Below are positions 27,916 through 37,790 of a stretch of 52,795 bases of DNA, piece by piece (within the stretch, counting starts at the first letter, position 1; each line of letters starts with the position of its first letter). The notes under the pieces were generated by a model, which saw only the letters and a program-made list of their open reading frames with translations, was not told the origin of the DNA and made no database searches. The translations under genes were made by a program, and so were the position numbers. The DNA is from Marinobacter gelidimuriae (GTDB lineage Bacteria > Pseudomonadota > Gammaproteobacteria > Pseudomonadales > Oleiphilaceae): contig NZ_KB889877.1 of the NCBI RefSeq assembly GCF_000372805.1, forward strand, positions 178 to 52,972, in the 5' to 3' direction.

Positions 27916-28608
27916 ATGAATGCTCAAGCTCAAGCTCAAGCTCAAGCTCAAGCACAGCGCCAGCGGTTAGACGACATCGTCAGCCTGTCGCCGCTGCTGC
28001 CGGTGATCACTATCAACCATCCCGATACCGCCGTGCCCCTGTGCGAGGCGTTGATGCAGGGTGGTCTTAAGGTGTTCGAGATCACTCTGCGCAGTGAATA
28101 CGGTCTGGATGCGATTCGTGCTCTGCGCAAGGCGCTTCCTGACGCCGTGATAGGCGCGGGTACGGTGTTAACGGTAGAGCAGTATAAGCAGGCAGAGGCG
28201 GCGGGCGCGCAGTTTGTCGTAACACCGGGAATTACACTGCCGTTGCTGGAATACGGGTTGCAAGCGCAGGCGCCGCTGCTGCCGGGCATTGCTACGGCGT
28301 CAGAATTAATGAGTGGTTACCAGTTGGGATACCGCCGTTTCAAGTTCTTTCCAGCAGAAGTGGCCGGCGGTACGGCGGGCTTGCGGGCGTTAAGCGGACC
28401 GTTTGCCGGGGTTCGGTTTTGCCCTACCGGCGGTATTCGCCAAAACACCGCAGCGGATTACCTGGCTTTGGACAACGTGATGACCGTGGGCGGAACCTGG
28501 CTGACGCCGGAAGACGCAGTGGCCACCGGCGATTGGGCGAGAGTCCGCGAACTGGCCAGGGCAAGCCTGGCGGAACTGAACGCGTCAATAGGTTCCGCTG
28601 AGGCTTAA
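27916..28608 (+). CDS. eda: KDPG/KHG aldolase
   Basis: A 230-residue class I aldolase that splits 2-keto-3-deoxy-6-phosphogluconate to pyruvate and glyceraldehyde-3-phosphate (Entner-Doudoroff). The Schiff-base Lys is in RRFKFFPAEVAGG (~143) and the general acid/base Glu in FEITLRSEYGLDA. The N-terminus is unusual: right after MN come five copies of the hexamer GCTCAA (27922-27951), encoding an Ala-Gln run. The ATG at 27916 lies 8 bases after the stop of the zwf-pgl remnant, so translation may be coupled to it. The enzyme itself looks intact. With zwf gone, KDPG would have to come from gluconate or related acids. Confidence 0.93.
   Translation: MNAQAQAQAQAQAQRQRLDDIVSLSPLLPVITINHPDTAVPLCEALMQGGLKVFEITLRSEYGLDAIRALRKALPDAVIGAGTVLTVEQYKQAEAAGAQFVVTPGITLPLLEYGLQAQAPLLPGIATASELMSGYQLGYRRFKFFPAEVAGGTAGLRALSGPFAGVRFCPTGGIRQNTAADYLALDNVMTVGGTWLTPEDAVATGDWARVRELARASLAELNASIGSAEA
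27922..27951 (+). repeat. GCTCAA hexamer x5 microsatellite in eda
   Basis: Five perfect tandem copies of GCTCAA directly after the second codon of eda encode (Ala-Gln)5; a sixth degenerate copy (GCACAG) follows. Unit gain or loss would keep the frame and change only the tail length. Confidence 0.95.
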
Positions 28609-28640
28609 GGTTCACACGAGAAGGCAGTGAACAGCCAATA

Positions 28641-28668
28641 CAAAAACGCCAGCAAGCTGGCGTTTTTG
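28641..28668. terminator. Bidirectional terminator, eda/pyk
   Basis: CAAAAACGCCAG and CTGGCGTTTTTG arms form a perfect stem with A/T runs on both sides, placed between convergent eda and pyk. Confidence 0.9.
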
Positions 28669-28687
28669 TGCCTGAATAACCTGCGGT

Positions 28688-30136
28688 TTAGTGCAGATGT
28701 TCACCTACACGCAGGATTTGCATGGAGTTGGTGCCGCCCTGGGCATTGGTAAAATTGCCTTTGGTGATAATAACCAGATCGCCGTCTTTCACCACGCCTT
28801 GTTTTACCAGTTGCTCAACCGCCTGGGTATTGGTGTCTTCGGCCGCAAAGTTTGTAGCATCAAAGGGTACGGTTTGCACGCCACGGTACATCACTACCCG
28901 GTGCTGGGTGGTGTGATGGCGTGAAAACGCGTAAATCGGCAGGCTGGACTTGATACGAGACATCAGTCGCGGGGTTGCACCGGTTTCGGTCAGGCAGATG
29001 ATAGCGGCTATGCCGTTCAGGTGATTGGCCGCGTACATGGTAGACAGAGCAATGGCTTCATCTACCCGTTCCATGGACTCGTGCATCCGATGTTTGGACT
29101 GGTGCATGGAGGGGTGTTTCTCCGCACCAATGCAAATTCGTACCATGGCGGTTACCGCTTCCACCGGATAATCACCAACAGCGGTTTCTGCCGACAGCAT
29201 CACTGCGTCCGTGTAATCCATCACCGCGTTAGCCACATCCGACACTTCGGCGCGGGTGGGCATGGGGTTGGTGATCATCGATTCCATCATCTGGGTGGCC
29301 GTAATCACCGCGCGGTTGAGAATTCGAGCGCGCTGAATAATGTGCTTTTGCACACCGACCAGTTCGGCATCGCCGATTTCCACCGCCAGGTCGCCGCGGG
29401 CAACCATGACCACGTCAGACGCTTCGATGACCGCATCCAGAGCGGCGTCATTGTGGGCCAGCTCGGCGCGTTCAATTTTTGCGACCAGCCCCGCTTCAGA
29501 TCCGGCCTCTTTTAGCAAACGACGGGCTGTGTGCATGTCTTCGGCGTTGCGAACGAAAGAAACGGCCACATAATCCGCGCCCAATTTGGCGGCAGTAACA
29601 ATGTCTTGCTTGTCTTTCTCGGTCAGCGCCTCAGCCGACAGGCCACCGCCGCGCTTGTTCAAGCCTTTGTTGTTAGATAAGGGTCCACCGATCAAAACCG
29701 TGGAGGTGATGCTGTGATCGTCTACCGCGTCTATCTGCATTTCGATGCGGCCGTCGTCCAGCACCAGAATGTCACCGGGTTTTACATCGCGGATCAGCTG
29801 TTCGTAATCGATGCCTACGCAATCGGAGGTGCCACTTTCTTTGCCCATGGTGGCATCCAGCACAAAGGTTTGGCCGGCGGTCAGGGTAACTTTATTGTCG
29901 CAAAAGCGGGCAATGCGCAATTTTGGCCCTTGCAGGTCGGCCATAATAGCGACAAAACGGCCCTGTGCCTTGGCGGTGTCGCGCACCAGGCGCGCGCGCT
30001 TTTCGTGATCTTCAGCAGTGCCGTGGGAAAAATTCAGACGGGTAACGTCGACACCCGCAGCAATAATAGCGCCTAAAGACTCGGGGCTGTCGGTAGCGGG
30101 ACCAAGGGTGGCAACAATCTTTGTGCGCCGGAGCAT
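28688..30136 (-). CDS. pyk: Pyruvate kinase
   Basis: A 482-residue pyruvate kinase (phosphoenolpyruvate + ADP to pyruvate + ATP). Motifs: MLRRTKIVATLGPATDSPE at the start, RLNFSHGTAEDHEKRA, the active-site Lys region VAKIERAELAHN, and VMVARGDLAVEIGDAELVGVQK; a C-terminal allosteric domain is present. The ATG at 30136 follows AAAGGA; a 24-residue upstream extension lacks homology. It lies just downstream of gap on the same strand (68-base gap), so the two are probably cotranscribed. HexR controls pyk in several gammaproteobacteria. Confidence 0.96.
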   Translation of the reverse strand: MLRRTKIVATLGPATDSPESLGAIIAAGVDVTRLNFSHGTAEDHEKRARLVRDTAKAQGRFVAIMADLQGPKLRIARFCDNKVTLTAGQTFVLDATMGKESGTSDCVGIDYEQLIRDVKPGDILVLDDGRIEMQIDAVDDHSITSTVLIGGPLSNNKGLNKRGGGLSAEALTEKDKQDIVTAAKLGADYVAVSFVRNAEDMHTARRLLKEAGSEAGLVAKIERAELAHNDAALDAVIEASDVVMVARGDLAVEIGDAELVGVQKHIIQRARILNRAVITATQMMESMITNPMPTRAEVSDVANAVMDYTDAVMLSAETAVGDYPVEAVTAMVRICIGAEKHPSMHQSKHRMHESMERVDEAIALSTMYAANHLNGIAAIICLTETGATPRLMSRIKSSLPIYAFSRHHTTQHRVVMYRGVQTVPFDATNFAAEDTNTQAVEQLVKQGVVKDGDLVIITKGNFTNAQGGTNSMQILRVGEHLH

Positions 30137-30204
30137 AGTGGGTGTCCTTTCAGAAGGTGAAGGTGTTTCGCTTATGCGGTTTGGCTGGTTGTCGGCTTGT
30201 GCCT

Positions 30205-31209
30205 TCATTGGCTGGCTTTTATAAGTGCCGCCGCATTATCCAGCATTCGGTTCGAGAAACCCCACTCATTATCATACCAGGCCATGACTTTTACATGACG
30301 CCCGATCACGCGCGTGTGGTTGGCGTCAAAAATACTCGAACGAGCGTCATGGTTAAAGTCAACGCTAACCAGTTTTTCCTGGTTATATCCCAGTACGCTA
30401 TTTTTGTCAGCTGCGGCTTTTACCGCTGCGTTTACTTCTTCAACGGAGGTGTCGCGGCTTGCAATAAAGCCAAAGTCGACCAGCGATACGTTAATAGTGG
30501 GTACACGAACCGCCAGGCCGTCCAGCTTGCCGTTCAGTGCCGGAATGATTTTACCAATCGCGGCGGCGGCACCGGTTTTGGTGGGGATCATCGACTGGGT
30601 GGCCGAGCGCGCTCGGTACAGATCTGAATGGTACACATCGCTCAAATTCTGGTCGTTGGTGTAGGAGTGAATGGTGGTCATCAATCCGCTTTCAATTCCG
30701 ACCGCATTGTTCAAAGCTTCGGCGATCGGTGCCAGGCAGTTCGTGGTGCAGGAGGCGTTGGAAATAATGTGATGGTCGGCGTTCAGAATCTGGTCGTTTA
30801 CACCGGAAACCACCATGGCGTCTGCGTCTGGGCTGGGTGCAGAAATAATCACTTTGCGGGCACCCGCCTGTAAATGGTCCGCGGCTTTTTCACGTGTCGT
30901 GAACAGGCCCGTGCATTCCAGCACCACGTCTACGCCCAGATCTTTCCACGGCAGGTCGGCCGGATTACGGATAGCGCTGATGGCAATGCGGTCGCCGTTC
31001 ACGCTGAGGGAGTCGGCATCGTGGCTTACGTCGGCCGCAAAACGCCCGTGAACACTGTCATACTTGAGCAGGTGGGCGTTGGTTTCGGCATCGCCCAGGT
31101 CATTGATAGCGACTACCTGCATTTGCCCGCGATAATTGTTCTCATAAAGAGCACGAAGCGTGTTGCGGCCAATGCGGCCAAACCCGTTAATTGCGATTAA
31201 GATGGTCAT
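30205..31209 (-). CDS. gap: Glyceraldehyde-3-phosphate dehydrogenase, type I
   Basis: A 334-residue NAD-dependent GAPDH. The Rossmann start [20 protein letters not shown], the catalytic Cys in [12 protein letters not shown], and the C-terminal helix [14 protein letters not shown] are all present. AGGAGTAAGAGT precedes the ATG at 31209; a longer in-frame reading upstream to 31548 crosses the neighbouring remnant on the other strand and is not real. It is the first gene of gap-pyk. A TGTAGTAAA element 46 bases upstream of the start matches the ones near hexR. Confidence 0.95.
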   Translation of the reverse strand: MTILIAINGFGRIGRNTLRALYENNYRGQMQVVAINDLGDAETNAHLLKYDSVHGRFAADVSHDADSLSVNGDRIAISAIRNPADLPWKDLGVDVVLECTGLFTTREKAADHLQAGARKVIISAPSPDADAMVVSGVNDQILNADHHIISNASCTTNCLAPIAEALNNAVGIESGLMTTIHSYTNDQNLSDVYHSDLYRARSATQSMIPTKTGAAAAIGKIIPALNGKLDGLAVRVPTINVSLVDFGFIASRDTSVEEVNAAVKAAADKNSVLGYNQEKLVSVDFNHDARSSIFDANHTRVIGRHVKVMAWYDNEWGFSNRMLDNAAALIKASQ

Positions 31210-31254
31210 ACTCTTACTCCTGAACGGATGGTTTTTATTCGGAAATACACCTGA

Positions 31255-31270
31255 TGTAGTAAATGTATCA
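31255..31270. promoter_or_regulatory. Candidate HexR site upstream of gap
   Basis: TGTAGTAAATGTATCA, ~46 bases upstream of the gap start, shares its first nine bases exactly with the hexR-zwf intergenic element at 27232. The assignment to HexR is inferred. Confidence 0.45.
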
Positions 31271-31317
31271 ACAAAACGCAAACAAATGAACACTGAAACC
31301 CATAAAATGTTAGAAAT

Positions 31318-31337
31318 CGAACGTAAAACTACGTTCG
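31318..31337. repeat. Palindrome CGAACGTA-AAAC-TACGTTCG
   Basis: A perfect 8-base inverted repeat with a 4-base loop. It lies ~110 bases upstream of gap and immediately before a porin remnant. It could be an operator or a leftover of the deleted porin gene. Confidence 0.7.
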
Positions 31338-31491
31338 TAGCCGGGTGTCTGAAATTGGCTTTAACGAAAATGAAGAAGAAGCGAAACAGTGGTACGTTGA
31401 GACAACGTATAAGATCAACAAGACCACGCTGGGCGTAAGCTACGGTGAGGGCGAAGACGACATCATAGCCGGCGATGGTGAGGGTCCGTAA
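31327..31491 (+). pseudogene. Outer-membrane porin fragment
   Basis: A short open frame with no proper start reads [20 protein letters not shown], then [19 protein letters not shown] and a stop at 31489-31491. The alternating polar/aromatic pattern with [22 protein letters not shown] is typical of beta-strands in general Gram-negative porins. Only ~50 residues survive; both the signal peptide and the C-terminal strand are missing. It is wedged between gap and glpD (opposite strand, 4 bases from the glpD stop). Confidence 0.6.
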
Positions 31492-31495
31492 TGCG

Positions 31496-33001
31496 TTACG
31501 CTTCTGCCTTGTCTGCCTTGTCTGCCAGGTAGCTGTCCAATGCCTCAACTTCGCTGTCTGAGGCGTAAAGTCCTTGCTTGGTGCGGCGCCATAGGATGTC
31601 TTCGGAGGTCACGGCCCATTCGTTTCTGATCAGGTGCTCTACTTCTTTCTCATAGAGCGTGCCCACGAAGTGCTTGCCAAGGTCGTCGACGCTAGCGCAG
31701 TTGTTCAGAATATCCCGCGACGTTGTGCCGTAGGTGCGCACGTACCGGCTGACCAGTTTTTCCGGCAACCAGGGGTAGGCCTGATTGAGTGAAGCGGCCA
31801 GATTAATCTGGTTGTCAAAGTCGCCACCCGGAAGCACGGCCGTTTTGGTCCAATGGCCCCGGGTGTTTTTGAAGAAGTGGCAAATTTTATCGGTGGCCGC
31901 TTCCGCCAGTTTGCGATAGGTGGTGATTTTGCCACCAAACACCGAAATCAACGGCGCTTTGTCTTTCTCTTCGCTGACTTCAAAGGTGTAGTCGCGGGAG
32001 GCTTTCTGTGCGTTCTCTTCTTCACCGTCCATCAGCGGGCGCACGCCCGAATAAGACCAGACCACGTCAGACGGTTCCAGCTGTCGCTTGAAGTGCGAAT
32101 TCACAATGTCCAGCAGGTAAGTGGTTTCTTCCGGAGAGATTTTGGCTTTCTTCGGGTCACCTTCGTATTCCACGTCGGTGGTGCCGATCAACGAGAAGTT
32201 ATCTTCGTAAGGAATCACAAACACAATGCGATCGTCTTCATTCTGCAGAATATACGCTTCTTCTTCCTGGTTCAGGCGGGGCACAACAATGTGGCTGCCT
32301 TTTACCATGCGAATCATCTTCGGCGCCGGCATTGACAGGCTCTCGCCAAACAACGAGCTTACCCAGGGGCCAGAGGCGTTCACGATACACTTGGCAGAAA
32401 TTATCTGATCTGCGTTTGTGTCGGTGTCACGAAGGGTAATTTGCCATTCGTCGCGACCGCGTTCTGCGTGCACGCACTTGGTGCGAGTCAAAATGGTGGC
32501 GCCGGATTGCTGGGCTTTTTTAGCGGTCAGTATCACCAGTCGTGCGTCGTCTACCCAGCCATCGGAATATTCAAAGCCGCGGGTAATATCCGGTTTTAAC
32601 GGACCGGACTCATCAAAACGGATGGATTTGGAGCCGGGCAAAATTTCCCGCTTGGCCAAATGGTCATACAGAAACAAACCTGCGCGAATCATCCACGCCG
32701 GGCGTAAGTGCGACCGGTGTGGCAAACGAAAGCGCATGGGCCACATGATGTGAGGAGAATTGCGCAAAAGAGACTCGCGCTCGGCCAGTGCTTTTTGCAC
32801 CAGGCGAAATTCATAGTGTTCCAGGTAACGCAGTCCGCCGTGAATAAGCTTGCTGCTGCTGGATGACGTCGCCGAAGCCAAATCATTCATTTCGCAAAGC
32901 AGTACTTTTAAGCCTCGGCCGGCGGCGTCCATTGCGATGCCTGTACCATTTACACCGCCGCCAACTACGACGACGTTATAACGTTGGTGATCTACAGTCA
33001 T
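31496..33001 (-). CDS. glpD: Aerobic glycerol-3-phosphate dehydrogenase
   Basis: A 501-residue FAD enzyme at the inner membrane that oxidises glycerol-3-phosphate to dihydroxyacetone phosphate and passes electrons to ubiquinone. The N-terminal FAD motif is [21 protein letters not shown]. The segment [20 protein letters not shown] and the C-terminal helical domain are conserved. AGGAGATGACCGAC precedes the ATG. Length equals E. coli GlpD (501). It is next to glpR and glpK. Confidence 0.96.
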   Translation of the reverse strand: MTVDHQRYNVVVVGGGVNGTGIAMDAAGRGLKVLLCEMNDLASATSSSSSKLIHGGLRYLEHYEFRLVQKALAERESLLRNSPHIMWPMRFRLPHRSHLRPAWMIRAGLFLYDHLAKREILPGSKSIRFDESGPLKPDITRGFEYSDGWVDDARLVILTAKKAQQSGATILTRTKCVHAERGRDEWQITLRDTDTNADQIISAKCIVNASGPWVSSLFGESLSMPAPKMIRMVKGSHIVVPRLNQEEEAYILQNEDDRIVFVIPYEDNFSLIGTTDVEYEGDPKKAKISPEETTYLLDIVNSHFKRQLEPSDVVWSYSGVRPLMDGEEENAQKASRDYTFEVSEEKDKAPLISVFGGKITTYRKLAEAATDKICHFFKNTRGHWTKTAVLPGGDFDNQINLAASLNQAYPWLPEKLVSRYVRTYGTTSRDILNNCASVDDLGKHFVGTLYEKEVEHLIRNEWAVTSEDILWRRTKQGLYASDSEVEALDSYLADKADKAEA

Positions 33002-33179
33002 TGTCGGTCATCTCCTGATGCCATTGGAAAAGACGCTTTCTTGTTATGCGCACTTTTCAGAGTTCATACGCGCTAAAAATAGTATTATGCGAAAGCGAGA
33101 TATATTCGTAAAGGAAAAAATAGAAAAAAAGCGAAAATAAAAAAAGATATGTATCCTCAAGCGAACTCGTCGACCAAAA

Positions 33180-33938
33180 TCAGACTAAATGAAGGGTGAC
33201 ATCGTGCTCGGTGAGCAGTCGGGAGATTTCCGGGGGTGGTGTCTGGTCAGTGAACACGTGATCGGCCTGGGTGATGTTGCCCAACCGAACCATGGCATTG
33301 CGGCCAAACTTGGAGTGGTCCGCTGCCAGTAAAATTTGACCGGAATTGGCAATAATTGCCTGGGCGACTCGAACTTCGCGGTAATCAAAATCCAGTAGCG
33401 AGCCGTCGTTGTGAATGCCGCTGATGCCGATAATGCCAAAATCCATCTTGAACTGATTGATAAAATCTCGGGTGGCTTCGCCTACAATGCCGCCATCGCG
33501 ACTGCGTACTTCGCCACCGGCGATAATAACGTGAAAGTCGTCTTTGGCGGATAGAATAGAGGCGACATGCAAATTGTTGGTTACAATCTGTAAGTTGTTC
33601 TTTTTAAGCAAGGCTTTAGCAATGGTTTCGGTGGTGGTGCCAATGTTGATGAACATCGAGGAATTGTCGGGAATCAGCTTGACCATAGCTTCGGCGATGC
33701 GTTCTTTGGCCTCCAGGTCCATAATCTTGCGGGCCTGATAATCGGTGTTGACGGTGCTTGAGTCTATGCCCGCACCGCCGTGATGGCGCCTTAGCTTTTT
33801 ATGTTTGGCTAGCTCGTTCAAGTCCCGGCGAATGGTTTGCGGCGTTACTTTGAACTGGTCTACGAGCTGTTCGGTGGTTACAAACCCGTTGTGCTGGATC
33901 AGTTCCATAATCAAATCCTGTCGGCGCCGCTGTGCCAT
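33180..33938 (-). CDS. glpR: Glycerol-3-phosphate regulon repressor GlpR
   Basis: A 252-residue DeoR-family repressor. The winged helix has the GlpR recognition helix VTPQTIRRDLNELAKHKKLRRHHGGAG, almost as in E. coli, and the C-terminal DeoR sensor domain (NIGTTTETIAKALLKKNN and a GIHNDGSLLDFD region) binds glycerol-3-phosphate. It is divergent from glpK and upstream of glpD in the same direction (178-base gap). ACGAAC elements resembling the E. coli GlpR half-site occur before glpK, glpS and glpV. Confidence 0.95.
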   Translation of the reverse strand: MAQRRRQDLIMELIQHNGFVTTEQLVDQFKVTPQTIRRDLNELAKHKKLRRHHGGAGIDSSTVNTDYQARKIMDLEAKERIAEAMVKLIPDNSSMFINIGTTTETIAKALLKKNNLQIVTNNLHVASILSAKDDFHVIIAGGEVRSRDGGIVGEATRDFINQFKMDFGIIGISGIHNDGSLLDFDYREVRVAQAIIANSGQILLAADHSKFGRNAMVRLGNITQADHVFTDQTPPPEISRLLTEHDVTLHLV

Positions 33939-34108
33939 TCAACATCCTCCACTTGGGGTTCTTTTTATATGACTGTGTGTTTAATTGAAAATACTACGAA
34001 AGTTTAGTCGTTTTCGATGGTTTATGCAGCTGTTCGGGTCCAATAGAAGTGAGTAGCGTGCGGATATAGGCGAAACTTCTTGGCATTCATGTTCAAAAAA
34101 GTAAAAAT

Positions 34109-34114
34109 ACGAAC
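34109..34114. promoter_or_regulatory. Candidate GlpR half-site before glpK
   Basis: ACGAAC inside AATACGAACAAAT, 26 bases upstream of the glpK start. The E. coli GlpR half-site is close to AWCGAACATW. The same core recurs at 37697 and 42120. Confidence 0.45.
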
Positions 34115-34140
34115 AAATAAGAAAACGAGGCCTACAAAAA

Positions 34141-35613
34141 ATGAGTCAATACATACTTTCCATAGATCAGGGAACCACCAGTTCCCGCGCCATTCTTTTT
34201 GATTTGCACGGCAATATTCATGCGGTACGGCAGCAGGAGTTTCCCCAGTATTTTCCTGACAGTGGCTGGGTAGAGCATAAGCCGGCAGACATCTGGTCAA
34301 CGGTGAAAAGTACCTGCGACGAAGTGATGGCAGAAGAGTTCGGTGTAGATGACGAAGTGGTCGCGGTGGGTATTACCAATCAGCGTGAGACCACCATTAT
34401 ATGGGATCGGAAAACCGGCGAGCCGGTTTTTAATGCGATTGTCTGGCAGGATCGGCGAACCGCCGCTTACTGCAAAACAATGAAGTCGTCCAACCATGAG
34501 CACGCAGTGCATAGCAAAACCGGATTATTGATTGACCCCTATTTTTCCGCCACAAAAATCCGTTGGATACTGGAAAATGTTCCAGGCACGCGAGAGCGGG
34601 CGGAATGTGGTGAACTGGCTTTTGGAACCGTTGACAGTTTTCTGTTGTGGAAGCTCACAGGGGGGCAGGTACACCGCACCGACGCTACCAACGCCAGTCG
34701 CACGTTGCTGTTTAATATTCATACCCAGCAGTGGGATGAAGAGCTACTGGAATTATTCGACGTTCCCGCGTCCTTGCTGCCCGAGGTGATGGACTCGTCA
34801 GACGATTTTGGCAAAATTACGGAAGGCGGTGCGCTGAACGGCGTGTCTGTTTTAGGTATTGCCGGCGACCAGCAGGCGGCGTTGTTCGGCCAGACCTGCT
34901 TCGAGGTTGGCATGGCGAAGAGCACCTACGGCACCGGTTGTTTTCTCATGCTCAATACCGGTGATAAAGCGCTGCAATCCGAGCATCGCTTGCTGACAAC
35001 GGTCGCCTACCGTCTGAATGGTAAACCGACCTATGCGATAGAGGGCAGTATCTTTATTGCCGGGGCAACGATTCAGTGGCTGCGCGATGGTTTGCAACTG
35101 ATCAATAACGCATCCGAGGCTGAACCGCTGGCGGAAGGCACGCCGGTAGATCACGGCGTTTATCTGGTACCGGCGTTTACCGGGCTGGGTGCACCTTACT
35201 GGGACCCTGACGCCCGCGGTGCCATTTTTGGCCTGACCCGCGACACCGGCATCAAGGAAATTGTGACCGCCGGATTGCAGTCGGTGTGTTATCAGACCAA
35301 AGATCTGCAGAAAGCTATGGAGAAAGACGGTATTCGTCCGATCACTTTGCGGGTAGATGGCGGCATGGTCAAAAATAACTGGGTTCTGCAGTTCTTGGCA
35401 GATATTCTGGGCGCTACCGTCGATCGGCCGTCGTTGGTGGAGACCACGGCTCTAGGCGTAGCCTATTTGGCGGGTTTAAAAGCCGGTGTATACGGTTCGC
35501 TGGAAGAGCTCGCCGATTTATGGCGCTGCGAACGCCGCTTTGAACCGATGATGTCGAAAGCAGATCGCGACCGATTATACGCAGGCTGGATTCAGGCGGT
35601 GCACAAGCTTTAA
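34141..35613 (+). CDS. glpK: Glycerol kinase
   Basis: A 490-residue FGGY-family kinase that phosphorylates glycerol and traps it in the cell. The N-terminal phosphate loop [18 protein letters not shown], the substrate region [18 protein letters not shown], and the C-terminal [20 protein letters not shown] are present. No glpF facilitator gene is next to it; uptake here is served by the ABC transporter encoded 2 kb downstream. It is convergent with the sigma-54 activator (34-base gap). Confidence 0.97.
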   Translation: MSQYILSIDQGTTSSRAILFDLHGNIHAVRQQEFPQYFPDSGWVEHKPADIWSTVKSTCDEVMAEEFGVDDEVVAVGITNQRETTIIWDRKTGEPVFNAIVWQDRRTAAYCKTMKSSNHEHAVHSKTGLLIDPYFSATKIRWILENVPGTRERAECGELAFGTVDSFLLWKLTGGQVHRTDATNASRTLLFNIHTQQWDEELLELFDVPASLLPEVMDSSDDFGKITEGGALNGVSVLGIAGDQQAALFGQTCFEVGMAKSTYGTGCFLMLNTGDKALQSEHRLLTTVAYRLNGKPTYAIEGSIFIAGATIQWLRDGLQLINNASEAEPLAEGTPVDHGVYLVPAFTGLGAPYWDPDARGAIFGLTRDTGIKEIVTAGLQSVCYQTKDLQKAMEKDGIRPITLRVDGGMVKNNWVLQFLADILGATVDRPSLVETTALGVAYLAGLKAGVYGSLEELADLWRCERRFEPMMSKADRDRLYAGWIQAVHKL

Positions 35614-35647
35614 ACGAAGCGGAAATTATAAACCTGGGTTGCGCGCG

Positions 35648-37555
35648 CTAGCGCACCCCCAGTTCCCGCAGGCGCTTATAGAGTGTGTTGCGGCTGATTG
35701 ATAGCTCCCGCGCTGCGCTGGAAATGTTGCCCATGCATTTTTGATAGACCTGCAATGTGTGAGCAAGGGGTTCTGGCGCGGCTTTTTTCAGTTTGCCAAA
35801 CGTGGCCTCCGAGCCGCTCTCGTCGGTGGCGGATTTAACGGCGTCTGACAGGTTGCCGGTAGCGGTGGAATCAAGCTGTGCCAGAAAATCGGCGGGCAGA
35901 TGCCATATCTGGAGATCTTCGCCGTCGGCAATGGCAACAGCTACCCTGACCACATTGACCAGTTGGCGGATATTTCCGGGCCACGGGTGATTGGTCAGTG
36001 CTGCCAGAATCCGAGGCGGCAGCGCCTCGCTTTGCACGGGGTCGCGGTATTGGCTGTAAATATGTTGCACCAGCTTGTGTTTGTCCGTGCGATCACGAAG
36101 TGCTGGCAGCTCGACACACAATCCGTTGATGCGATAGTAAAGGTCTGCGCGTAATTGCCCCGACTCAACGTGCAAGGCCGGTGCACGGTTTGTGGCTGTT
36201 ATCAGCAGAATATCTACCGCAATACTGTCGGTGGCGCCAACCGGTGTTACCACTCGTTCCTGAAGCACCCGCAATAACCTGGATTGTGCCGATAATGGCA
36301 TTTCGCCAATTTCATCCAGAAACAAAATGCCTTTGTGAGCTTTACGAATGAACCCCAATGAACCTTGCGCCCGTGCTCCGGTAAAGGCGCCGGCTTCGTA
36401 GCCGAACAGTTCCGATTCCACCAGCTCCAGCGGAATAGCCGCGCAATTAACCGCAACCAACGCCTGCTCTTTGCGCTGTGTGGCCTGATGCAGCGCTTTA
36501 ACCAGCACTTCTTTGCCAACCCCGGTTTCCCCGGTAATCAGCACTGGCACGCCGCGCTCCAGCACTTTCAGGCTTTGTTCGGCGCAGCGGCGAACGGTAG
36601 CGTCGCCGTATTCGAGTGTTGAAAAATCGGTGCTGTTCGTATTTGTCGCCTTGGTCTGACGTGCTACTGCTGAAGGAGCCCCGGCGGGCGGACGTACCTG
36701 AGCAACAGTGGGTCGCTGGACCTTTGCACTCAGGCGCACCCGATTTTTAGTGCTGAGCTGCAATGCAGATTGCGGTGGGTGCCCAAGAATGTGGTTGCGA
36801 TGGGTCGTAAACAGGTCATCCAGCCGAACCCCAACGGTCGTTTTACTTAACAGTTGGTCGGCACGTTGATTGCTGGCCACGACACGTCCCAAGTCATCGC
36901 AAATCAGTATGCCGGACCAGGGGCTGTCGAAGTTGTCTGCGGTGGTACTGAGTGTCAGCATGAAATGGTCGCGCTCAAATTGCCGCTTTAGCAGGCGATT
37001 GTCTACCGACTGCGCCAGCAACCGAACCACGCCCAGAGTGTGAGCCTGGGGCAGGTAGGCGTCACTGAATACGCTGAGTACACCGACCAACTGCTTGTGT
37101 GCGTCAAAAATAGGCGCGGCCGAGCCAATCATGCTGCGATTGAGTTTTAGAAAGTGTTCGTTGCGCTGAATCTGCACCGCTTTGTTGGCGGCAATCGCAG
37201 TGCCTATGGCGTTTGTACCACAGCGCTCTTCCTGCCAGTTTGAGCCTTGCTGGAACCAGGGTTTTAACTGTGCCTCAGTAATGCGCTCGTCACCCCAGCT
37301 TTTAAGCACCGTTGCGTGTCGGTTTGCCAGCAGAATCAGGCAGCGGCTACTGGAAAGCACGTTGCGATAGTAAGGCAGCACTTCGGCTTCGGTACTGGTG
37401 AGTAGTTCGTGATATTGGCGTTCCAGCTCTTCTACCTGTGCCGCACCGGGTGCCGGTGGTGTGGGTTCGAAGTCGTGATCAAGGCCCCAGGCGATGCAGC
37501 GATCCCAGGATTGTTCGACCAGGCTGCGTTCATTTTCGTATTCGGTATTTTTCAT
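35648..37555 (-). CDS. Sigma-54-dependent activator, AcoR type (GAF-PAS-AAA-Fis)
   Basis: A 635-residue enhancer-binding protein. The N-terminal GAF-like sensor (LLANRHATVLKSWGDE, CGTNAIGTAIAANKAVQIQ) is followed by a PAS segment (WSGILICDDLGRVVASNQRA). The AAA+ domain has Walker A GETGVGKE at ~341-348, an intact GAFTGA loop (~386-391) and Walker B FLDEIGEM. A Fis-type HTH lies at the C-terminus (ISSAARELSISRNTLYKRL). It should act with sigma-54. It is placed between glpK and glpS and divergent from glpS, whose upstream region has a GG-N10-GC promoter and a perfect palindrome, so it probably activates glycerol uptake. The AcoR family often senses alcohols or ketones; the effector here is unknown. 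Confidence 0.88.
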   Translation of the reverse strand: MKNTEYENERSLVEQSWDRCIAWGLDHDFEPTPPAPGAAQVEELERQYHELLTSTEAEVLPYYRNVLSSSRCLILLANRHATVLKSWGDERITEAQLKPWFQQGSNWQEERCGTNAIGTAIAANKAVQIQRNEHFLKLNRSMIGSAAPIFDAHKQLVGVLSVFSDAYLPQAHTLGVVRLLAQSVDNRLLKRQFERDHFMLTLSTTADNFDSPWSGILICDDLGRVVASNQRADQLLSKTTVGVRLDDLFTTHRNHILGHPPQSALQLSTKNRVRLSAKVQRPTVAQVRPPAGAPSAVARQTKATNTNSTDFSTLEYGDATVRRCAEQSLKVLERGVPVLITGETGVGKEVLVKALHQATQRKEQALVAVNCAAIPLELVESELFGYEAGAFTGARAQGSLGFIRKAHKGILFLDEIGEMPLSAQSRLLRVLQERVVTPVGATDSIAVDILLITATNRAPALHVESGQLRADLYYRINGLCVELPALRDRTDKHKLVQHIYSQYRDPVQSEALPPRILAALTNHPWPGNIRQLVNVVRVAVAIADGEDLQIWHLPADFLAQLDSTATGNLSDAVKSATDESGSEATFGKLKKAAPEPLAHTLQVYQKCMGNISSAARELSISRNTLYKRLRELGVR

Positions 37556-37669
37556 TAAGCCGCATCTCTGTGTTCGTTTTGTAGTTATTCGGTGCCGATG
37601 TGCGAAGCGGATTGTTCATTATTGCATGAAATACTGTTCAATCATCTGTGTAATTTTTGTTGAGGTCAA

Positions 37670-37684
37670 TGTTCAAGTTGAACA
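37670..37684. promoter_or_regulatory. Palindrome, candidate enhancer (UAS) for the sigma-54 activator
   Basis: TGTTCAA-G-TTGAACA, a perfect 15-base palindrome, lies 115 bases upstream of the sigma-54 promoter candidate. A related half-site TGTTCAAT is 35 bases further upstream (37635-37642). Position and symmetry suit a Fis-type HTH dimer. Confidence 0.6.
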
Positions 37685-37696
37685 AAGTAGTGTTAA

Positions 37697-37702
37697 ACGA
37701 AC
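37697..37702. promoter_or_regulatory. Candidate GlpR half-site before glpS
   Basis: ACGAAC within TTAAACGAACATGG, the best match to the E. coli GlpR half-site in the window. An inverse copy (GTTCGT) is at 37572-37577, next to the activator start. Confidence 0.5.
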
Positions 37703-37790
37703 ATGGTTAATTTCGATTTAGAAAGAACAGGTATAAAAAAATTCTATATAAATCAAAAATATAAGTATTTTTACGTAGGATTACGAAAAG

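Noticed and set aside
27922..27951. Possible CRISPR or minisatellite array
   Set aside because: The unit is a 6-base in-frame coding microsatellite with no spacers. No CRISPR array or cas gene was seen anywhere in the window.
31160..31438. A 92-codon plus-strand frame across the gap start
   Set aside because: It begins antisense inside gap and has no family resemblance; the porin-like fragment is in another frame of the same stretch.
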